47,377 bases of DNA from an uncultured Lewinella sp. Lineage in GTDB: Bacteria; Bacteroidota; Bacteroidia; Chitinophagales; Saprospiraceae. The translations under genes were made by a program, and so were the position numbers. Below, piece by piece: positions 42,238-47,377 of the stretch. The notes under the pieces were generated by a model. The model searched no databases, had not been told where the DNA came from, and saw only the letters and a program-made list of their open reading frames with translations. The stretch spans positions 1 through 47,377 of the forward strand of contig CAJXPD010000045.1 in assembly GCA_913057785.1 (NCBI GenBank). The letters run 5' to 3'. Each line of letters begins with the position of its first letter. The stretch's first letter is position 1.

Positions 42238-43383
42238 CTATCCCTTCCTCGTCGCCCATTTCTTTAAAATCTCTTTTTCTCTTTGCATGAAGGAACGCTC
42301 ACCAGCCAGTATATTGTCTCGTCTTTCTTGAGAAACGGCATCTGAATACCACCAATCCCTAGTAGCTCTTACTGTCTCAGACAGCGGCCTGAAAGTAAGG
42401 TCAGCAGCGATGGCCTTGCCGTTTTCACTCATGGACATGCCTGCATACTCTGGCAGTTGAATGACCCAAGGCTGAATTCCAATGATCCCATTTTCTTTCA
42501 TAAACTCGAGATCATCAATCTGCACATAATTGATGGGGGTGTTATAGCTGGCGTGAATGCCATGAACAAAGGCGTTGGTTGTCATTTTGAAGCCAGGGCC
42601 AGAGCCGTTATAGGTTCCTGCGGCCTTGTTTTCTAACAACCTGATCATCCACTGAGCAAGGTCTCGTACATCGATATATTGCACTACCTCATCTCTAGTC
42701 CCGGGGATAATCATGTCGCCTCCCTTCTCTATCCTGGCCAACCAATAGGGGAATCTATCTGTCGGGTCTCCAGGACCGACAATTAAGGTAGGCCTAACGA
42801 TAATCGATCTCTCCTTTCCAAAAGTATCAATGGTAGCTACCTCAGAGGTGGCCTTCATCACCCCGTAGGCATAGGTCTGCTTCTCCTGCTCGTTCGCATC
42901 CGCTGGGATTTCCGTCACTAGCGGTCGATCTTCAGAGAAATCATCCCCGGTGAAAGGATAAAAGACGCTTATGGAAGAGGTATACATATAATAGTCGACA
43001 TGATCAACCAATAACTTGGCCGTATCTTCTGTCCACTTGGTGCGGCGACCAGAGTTGTCAATCACTACATCCCACTTTCTATTCTTGAGGGCTTCTAAAT
43101 TATCTTGTCTATCCCCAATGAGTTGTTCTACTTTTGAAAATACTTCCGGATGAATTTTGGGAATGGTCTTTCCTCTAGTGAAAGTGGAAATCTCGTGTCC
43201 ACGTTTCAAGGCATAGGCGATTTGATGTGGACCTAAAAAACTCGTACCACCTAGAATAAGAATCTTAAGTTTCTTATCACTCTTTTCAACATTGATGAGA
43301 TTTGCTGCTGGGTTAGCTTTGGCAAGCGATGCTAGCCCTAGGGCCAGACTAGTTCCTAAAAATTTTCTTCTACTTTTTTCCAT
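42238..43383 (-). CDS. Tat-exported NAD-dependent epimerase/dehydratase-like protein
   Basis: A 381-residue extended-SDR protein. The N-terminus has a twin-arginine signal (SRRKFLG, 4-10, then a hydrophobic Ala/Leu stretch), so it is exported folded, presumably with its cofactor. The Rossmann motif is GGTSFLG (45-51); Ser-Ser-Ile-Ser-Val and a Tyr-Gly-x3-Lys (YGVMK) supply the usual catalytic residues. RPTLIVGPGDPTDRFPYW is characteristic of the family. Periplasmic epimerase-like proteins of this shape are known in Bacteroidota and Planctomycetes, substrate unknown. Hairpins lie on both sides, so it is probably a single-gene unit. Confidence 0.88.
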   Translation of the reverse strand: MEKSRRKFLGTSLALGLASLAKANPAANLINVEKSDKKLKILILGGTSFLGPHQIAYALKRGHEISTFTRGKTIPKIHPEVFSKVEQLIGDRQDNLEALKNRKWDVVIDNSGRRTKWTEDTAKLLVDHVDYYMYTSSISVFYPFTGDDFSEDRPLVTEIPADANEQEKQTYAYGVMKATSEVATIDTFGKERSIIVRPTLIVGPGDPTDRFPYWLARIEKGGDMIIPGTRDEVVQYIDVRDLAQWMIRLLENKAAGTYNGSGPGFKMTTNAFVHGIHASYNTPINYVQIDDLEFMKENGIIGIQPWVIQLPEYAGMSMSENGKAIAADLTFRPLSETVRATRDWWYSDAVSQERRDNILAGERSFMQREKEILKKWATRKG

Positions 43384-43421
43384 AGAAGAAAGGTAATAAA
43401 AAGGTCAGATAAAATTAAACA

Positions 43422-43477
43422 GATCGTATTCAACTAGTTAGCGGGTGCCCAGCTTTCGCCAAACACCCGCTACGATC
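43422..43477 (-). terminator. Two-part hairpin between the CotH-like and epimerase-like genes
   Basis: GCGGGTG (43441-43447) pairs with CACCCGC (43464-43470), and directly outside TACGATC (43471-43477) pairs with GATCGTA (43422-43428) across a 12-nt bulge on one side. It lies 60-115 nt after the CotH-like gene's stop and 40-95 nt before the epimerase-like gene. A U-rich but broken tract (TGTTTAATTTTATC) follows on the minus strand, so termination is the likeliest role. Confidence 0.5.
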
Positions 43478-43536
43478 ATTCTCCCAATTTATTTGAACAG
43501 ATCTACCATTTCTAGGTACGAGTACCTATTGGTTTT

Positions 43537-44568
43537 CTAAATCGTCCCTTCAGCAAATTCAATCTGCTGAGGGTTTTCGAAGAAGGAAGTCAAATAGTCA
43601 ATCATCTTACGTCTGGAACCAGGTCTTAGCTGTTTGCAGTTGCGAATCACATTCACCAAATCCTGTTTCTTGGCTACGAAATTGTCAATAACCGGTTGCA
43701 AGACATTCGTTTCCTCCTTAAATCCCCGATACAGCCTGCCATAATGGTAATCTCCGGAATTGTCTTCTTTTGGAGCAGCATAAGGAGCATCAACAATCAC
43801 TGCGAAGTCAAAATCATAGGGCACCGGAATGACCTTATTACCTCTATTGAAATACTTCACATTTTTAGAAAATGTTAGCCCCCAATCCGTATTGCCAATC
43901 ATATATTGGAATAATGCCGTGGTCTGTAGATAATAAGGGTCAAACTGCTCCTTTTCTAGAATGCGTTTCTGATCAGAACCGGAAGAGCCCGTTCTTGCCC
44001 GCAATTCAGCTGTATCCTCAATGATAAAGCCGAGCTGCGACTTTGTTTCTCCGGTATTGATATCCTTGAAGTTAATTTTCAACAATTGGACCCTAAAGCT
44101 GATGTCACTCAATTCGTTGTATAACTTGTAGGCAAGGTATTCTCGTACTAAGGTCTCTCTTGCCTTTATATCATCCGACATGCAATAGGTCACCAACTTG
44201 AAATCGTCAAACGGAAGTAGTCCCTTCTTCGCCAAATCCTTCTTCCGGAAATCAATTCTTAAGGGAGGCATTTCATCACAATGTATTCTACGGAAGGCTC
44301 CTCTAAGGCTAATATTTACCGTCCAATCTTGTTGATATCCATGCTCATCCCGAAAACTAAGTGTTCCAGGATAATCCTTGTTATCACGTCGATTCTCATT
44401 GACTGCCGTCATATCGTAACTAAGGTCTACTTTCACGACTTCAGCATAGCTCAATACATCGAAAATGGTGCTTTGCTCTTCGTTTGTAGCCGCCAAATTT
44501 ATACTGATGAGGCTAAAAAAGAAGTACGAAAAGACTATATTATTCCATTGCTTTTTTTGGGTAGTCAT
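43537..44568 (-). CDS. Exported CotH-kinase-like hypothetical protein
   Basis: A 343-residue protein with a signal peptide (cleavage near NLAAT). Mid-protein stretches ISLRGAFRRIHCDEMPPLRI (strand plus Pro-rich), MIGNTDWGLTFSKN and PVPYDFDFAVIVDAPYA resemble the catalytic features of CotH-type or related exported kinases, where an Asn-x-Asp loop and a later Asp-Phe-Asp bind metal and ATP. The resemblance is by motif only. If right, it would phosphorylate surface proteins. It has its own hairpin downstream and a 645-nt gap upstream. Confidence 0.6.
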   Translation of the reverse strand: MTTQKKQWNNIVFSYFFFSLISINLAATNEEQSTIFDVLSYAEVVKVDLSYDMTAVNENRRDNKDYPGTLSFRDEHGYQQDWTVNISLRGAFRRIHCDEMPPLRIDFRKKDLAKKGLLPFDDFKLVTYCMSDDIKARETLVREYLAYKLYNELSDISFRVQLLKINFKDINTGETKSQLGFIIEDTAELRARTGSSGSDQKRILEKEQFDPYYLQTTALFQYMIGNTDWGLTFSKNVKYFNRGNKVIPVPYDFDFAVIVDAPYAAPKEDNSGDYHYGRLYRGFKEETNVLQPVIDNFVAKKQDLVNVIRNCKQLRPGSRRKMIDYLTSFFENPQQIEFAEGTI

Positions 44569-44928
44569 CTCTCTTTTATTTTGGTTGAACTTTTACCATT
44601 TCAACCTCAATTGCAGAACTTTGTTTTGTCAAAAAAGGACAGAAATGGCCTAGATAACTAGCTACTTCTCAAAACTTTACACTTGCAGTACTCCAATCAA
44701 CACGATTTTCTATGGCACACACCAATAATGGAGCGAATACCACCTCATAAATCCCGCACAAGAAGCAAATAATGTTTGTTTTGGCAACTATTTGTCATTT
44801 CAAGACATTAGGAACGAAAATCTTTGGGTTCTGCATAAATTATTCTAAGACGTTAAGTTTCAATATCGTATTAGCAAAGAGCATGTCAAGGTGAAACCAA
44901 GCTCGTTATAAGGATTCGGAGCAATCAT

Positions 44929-45057
44929 TTAAGCCTCGAGATGTTCTCTGGTGGATAAAACAGATTTGACATTATGATAAGCGGTCTTCCATTTCTTGGT
45001 CTGCTTGAAATAGACATTTTCAGCATCCTCCTGGTCAATATTGAAATCCATATCCAT
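44929..45057 (-). CDS. Possible small protein of 42 residues
   Basis: An ATG-started frame MDMDFNIDQEDAENVYF to STREHLEA-stop, charged and without hydrophobic segment. The composition (Asp/Glu/Lys, WKTAYHNVKS) is more protein-like than a random frame, and the frame continues upstream 10 codons without start to a stop. It could be a true small protein, the 3' remnant of a larger gene, or chance. There is no visible ribosome binding site or promoter. Confidence 0.25.
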   Translation of the reverse strand: MDMDFNIDQEDAENVYFKQTKKWKTAYHNVKSVLSTREHLEA

Positions 45058-45149
45058 CTTTTCAAATGATTCCTCACACTTGGGTAATCACTTTAAATAT
45101 CCCAATAAATGCACTTCTAAGGAAGATTCCTGGACAGAACAGCTAGGGT

Positions 45150-45172
45150 AAAATAGAACTTAATCCTATTTT
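45150..45172. promoter_or_regulatory. 7-bp inverted repeat upstream of the sulfatase
   Basis: AAAATAG (45150-45156) and CTATTTT (45166-45172) flank 9 nt, ending 41 nt before the sulfatase ATG. It could be an operator. The TATTTTG inside it is one base short of the -7 consensus. Confidence 0.25.
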
Positions 45173-45213
45173 GCTTAAGGATATCCAATACAAGCCAACC
45201 GAAAGATATTACC

Positions 45214-46653
45214 ATGCGAAAAACCTATCATCTCCCATTTCTAATCCTGCTGAGCTTATTCCAAGCTTGCCAACCCCAAAATACCACAACCACTAAGGAG
45301 GATATAGCCTTCCCAAATCGCCCCAACATCATCCTGATGGTGGCGGACGATCACGGGAAAGATGCCATCGGCTGTTATGGAAACCCGATGATCAAAACGC
45401 CAAACTTAGATCGACTAGCGCAAAAGAGCACTCGCTTTGATCGGGCATTCTGTACCACCGCCAGCTGCAGCGCCAGTCGTTCTGTTATCTTAACGGGACT
45501 TCATAATCATGCCAATGGGCATTATGGTCACATGCATTCCTACCACCACTTTAGTGCCTACGATAACATCAAGAGCTTGCCCATTTTATTGGAAGAAGCC
45601 GGGTATCGGACGGGACATGTTGGCAAATTTCATGTAGCACCGGAGCCAGTGTTTCGATTTCAAAATCGCTTTAAGGCGAATTCTCGGAGTACAGTAGAAA
45701 TGGCAGAAGCCACCGAAGATTTTATCAAAAAAAATCATGCAGATCCCTTTTTCCTGTTTTTTTGCTTTTCTGACCCACATCGTGGCAATGGTTTCGCGGA
45801 GGAGTTACCGCACCAACCTGATCGATTTGGTAATATTCTGAAAGGATACCCCAAGGTAGTTGAAGAAAAGTATGATCCCAACACCGTCATTGTTCCTCCT
45901 TTTCTTTCGGATACCCCCGAAACTAGGGCCGAAATTGCACAATACTACCAATCCATCTCTCGCCTAGATAAAGGAGTGGGAAAGTTGCTGGACTATTTGG
46001 AAGACAGCAACAAGATGGACAATACGATGATCATCTATATATCGGATAATGGTATGGCCTTCCCAGGTGCAAAAACCACCCTGTACGAAGCAGGCATGCA
46101 ATTACCCCTGATTGCAAAAATGCCCAATCAACAAAGTGAACGAGTAAGTAAGGAGATGGTGAGCTGGGTTGACCTCACACCAACGATCTTAGATGTGGCA
46201 GGGGCACTTCAAACTGATTCTATATTTCATGGACAATCTTTCGTTCCTGCTATTGAGGGAGGAGAACTAGGTCGTGATGAGATATATGCTTCGCATACTT
46301 TCCATGAAGTGACCATGTATTACCCTATGCGAGTCGTTCGAGAAGAAAAGTACAAGCTAATCATGAACTTAGCCAACGGACTAGAATATCCTTTTGCCTC
46401 CGATCTCTACGCTTCTAAAACCTGGCAAAGTGTACTGAGTAATAAGCTTGGCGTACTAGGCGCTAAACCCATCGATGAATTTTTACACCGAAATAGGTTC
46501 GAACTGTATGATATTGAAGCCGACCCCAATGAGACCGTAAATTTGGCGCTGGATCCAAACTACAAAGAAATCCTGGGTGGGTTACAAAGAAAAGTTCATG
46601 CCTTTCAACAGCAGACCAAAGATCCCTGGGTCTATAAATGGGAGTATGAATAA
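45214..46653 (+). CDS. Sulfatase lipoprotein, N-sulfoglucosamine sulfohydrolase-like
   Basis: A 479-residue type I (formylglycine-dependent) sulfatase. A signal with lipobox LFQAC (Cys19) anchors it to a membrane. Metal ligands DDHG start at Asp45; the formylglycine motif is CSASR (85-89) in SCSASRSVILTG, a C-x-A-x-R form in place of the common C-x-P-S-R; GHVGKFH and YISDNGMAFPGAK complete the active site. The motif and length fit the heparan N-sulfatase-like branch (S1_8), so a sulfated polysaccharide is the likely substrate. A maturase (anSME) is needed for Cys to formylglycine conversion but is not in the window. It converges on a second sulfatase 4 nt away. Confidence 0.9.
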   Translation: MRKTYHLPFLILLSLFQACQPQNTTTTKEDIAFPNRPNIILMVADDHGKDAIGCYGNPMIKTPNLDRLAQKSTRFDRAFCTTASCSASRSVILTGLHNHANGHYGHMHSYHHFSAYDNIKSLPILLEEAGYRTGHVGKFHVAPEPVFRFQNRFKANSRSTVEMAEATEDFIKKNHADPFFLFFCFSDPHRGNGFAEELPHQPDRFGNILKGYPKVVEEKYDPNTVIVPPFLSDTPETRAEIAQYYQSISRLDKGVGKLLDYLEDSNKMDNTMIIYISDNGMAFPGAKTTLYEAGMQLPLIAKMPNQQSERVSKEMVSWVDLTPTILDVAGALQTDSIFHGQSFVPAIEGGELGRDEIYASHTFHEVTMYYPMRVVREEKYKLIMNLANGLEYPFASDLYASKTWQSVLSNKLGVLGAKPIDEFLHRNRFELYDIEADPNETVNLALDPNYKEILGGLQRKVHAFQQQTKDPWVYKWEYE

Positions 46654-46657
46654 AGGC

Positions 46658-47377
46658 TCAACTTTTCCGTTTAGGAAATACGTGGTGTGAGTCTGCCCAT
46701 TCTTGCCATTTTAATTGGAGTTCTTCTAAGAGTTGCGGCTGGTCTGTCGCAAGATTGTGTTGCTCTGTTCGATCTGTTTTCAAATTGAACAGTTCCCAGC
46801 TTTCGTCTCGTAAATCAAGCACGGCCTTCCAATTGCCTTTTCGAACAGCGCCATAACTTTGGTGTTCCCAAAACCAATATTCGGGATCAGCTCTCTCCCC
46901 TACTCTCATCACTTCAGCTAGACTCCGGCCCACCATAGGTTGGATTTCTTCATTGTCATGAAAACGACTGGGGTAAGTGCTGCCACTTAATTCTACCAGG
47001 GTGGGCATAATGTCCGTAATGTGGCCGAAGCTTTTCGTTAGCCCTCCTTTGCTAGCCATAGGATAAGCTGGATAGTGTACAATCAGCGGTGTAGCTAGTC
47101 CTCCTTCATAAGGCTTCACTTTGTACTCATAAAATGGAGTATTGGAGGCATTCGCCCAACCGATACCGTAAGAAACCGCACCGCCGTAGTTGGGATCATT
47201 GATCAAAGCAAAAGACTTACTTCCTAATTCATCATAAGTTTCTGCACAGGCTCCGTTATCCGCCAAAAAGATAATCAGTGTATTCTCATACTCACCGATT
47301 GATTTCAAATAACCTACTAGCTTTCCAATGTTATAGTCTACGGCATATACTTGAGCGGCATAAACTGCCATGCGATA
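46658..47377 (-). CDS. Arylsulfatase, C-terminal half only (runs off the window)
   Basis: The last 240 codons of a second type I sulfatase; the frame is open to the window edge, so the start and the formylglycine motif lie beyond. Family features seen are YRMAVYAAQVYAVDYNIGK, FLADNGACAE with the metal-binding Asp-Asn, PYEGGLATPLIVHYPA, HITDIMPTLVELSG and the Lys in VRKGNWKAVLDL near the end. This is the classic arylsulfatase end found in many Bacteroidota polysaccharide loci. Together with the convergent sulfatase it suggests this chromosome end serves degradation of sulfated glycans, but no SusC/SusD genes are in view. Confidence 0.92.
   Translation of the reverse strand, partial: YRMAVYAAQVYAVDYNIGKLVGYLKSIGEYENTLIIFLADNGACAETYDELGSKSFALINDPNYGGAVSYGIGWANASNTPFYEYKVKPYEGGLATPLIVHYPAYPMASKGGLTKSFGHITDIMPTLVELSGSTYPSRFHDNEEIQPMVGRSLAEVMRVGERADPEYWFWEHQSYGAVRKGNWKAVLDLRDESWELFNLKTDRTEQHNLATDQPQLLEELQLKWQEWADSHHVFPKRKS

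Larger units (their letters stand above)
44569..45213. other. 645-nt gap with little content
   Basis: The largest gap in the window, between two divergent genes. I see one short open frame (44929-45057, minus strand), one 7-bp inverted repeat (45150-45172) and no tRNA, repeat array or recognisable gene remnant. It is AT-rich in its first half. Promoters for both flanking genes must lie here, but I find no full TAnnTTTG match. Confidence 0.6.

Noticed and set aside
44281-44661. 126-codon plus-strand frame reaching into the 645-nt gap
   Set aside because: Two thirds of it is antisense to the CotH-like gene; its hydrophobic look arises from the complement of a signal peptide region.
1-47377. 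tRNA, rRNA, CRISPR arrays, insertion sequences, prophage genes
   Set aside because: Looked for on both strands by eye; no cloverleaf with CCA-like end, no regularly spaced repeats and no transposase or integrase motifs were seen.

Overview
The window (about 47.4 kb, roughly mid-40s % GC by eye) looks like chromosome of a free-living, probably marine or particle-associated member of the Bacteroidota. The support is direct: an exported protein ends in a type IX secretion (T9SS) type A sorting domain; there are Bacteroidota-type families (DUF3078 barrel, FtsX/MacB permease beside an NtrC-type two-component pair, FHA-protease, small DUF6090-like membrane protein); genes lack obvious Shine-Dalgarno sequences; several upstream regions match the Bacteroidota promoter pattern (TTG or TTTG, about 20 bp, TAnnTTTG); and the right end carries sulfatases. 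I cannot place it below phylum with confidence (Saprospiria or Cytophagia are plausible). I found no tRNA, rRNA, CRISPR array, insertion sequence or prophage.

Layout. 1-3.6 kb: the 3' part of selO with a good terminator, then a SulP anion transporter with an unusual C-terminal extension. 3.7-9.2 kb: a MacB/FtsX permease divergent from a sigma54-type response regulator and its histidine kinase. 9.2-13.9 kb: two large exported proteins, a cytochrome c/sugar-dehydrogenase fusion and a T9SS-exported protein built like a glucan-water-dikinase. 14.1-19.3 kb: a codirectional trio (lipoprotein, peptidoglycan-binding protein without signal peptide, 989-residue coiled-coil/barrel envelope protein) that I could not assign to a named system. 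19.3-28.1 kb: the most striking block, a one-strand phosphosignalling cluster reading FHA-domain transmembrane protease, PP2C phosphatase, transmembrane Ser/Thr kinase, outer-membrane barrel, NarL-type response regulator, TPR histidine kinase, followed by a beta-propeller gene and a decayed copy of the histidine kinase 3' end.

28.4-37.4 kb: a small membrane protein, a secreted subtilase, an SDR/aminoglycoside-phosphotransferase-like pair, an AraC regulator with a beta-lactamase-like hydrolase, a second kinase-like protein with an altered catalytic loop, and a Crp/Fnr regulator with a promoter almost touching its start codon. 37.6-44.6 kb: mostly single genes (exported Dabb protein, esterase, conserved hypothetical, DUF3078 protein, bestrophin, RidA, Tat-exported epimerase-like protein, CotH-like protein). 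45.2-47.4 kb: two convergent sulfatases, the second running off the window.

How the genes work together. The 20.4-28.1 kb block links protein phosphorylation sensing (kinase, phosphatase, FHA phosphothreonine reader) to a protease presumably facing the periplasm, plus an outer-membrane protein and a two-component system; the 4-nt overlaps (PP2C/kinase and regulator/histidine kinase) support cotranscription. I rate it the best candidate for an undescribed system here. Several inverted repeats lie between genes; some are probably terminators without a U-tract, others operator candidates near regulator genes. Individual short palindromes of 10-12 bp are expected by chance in 47 kb, so I give them low confidence.
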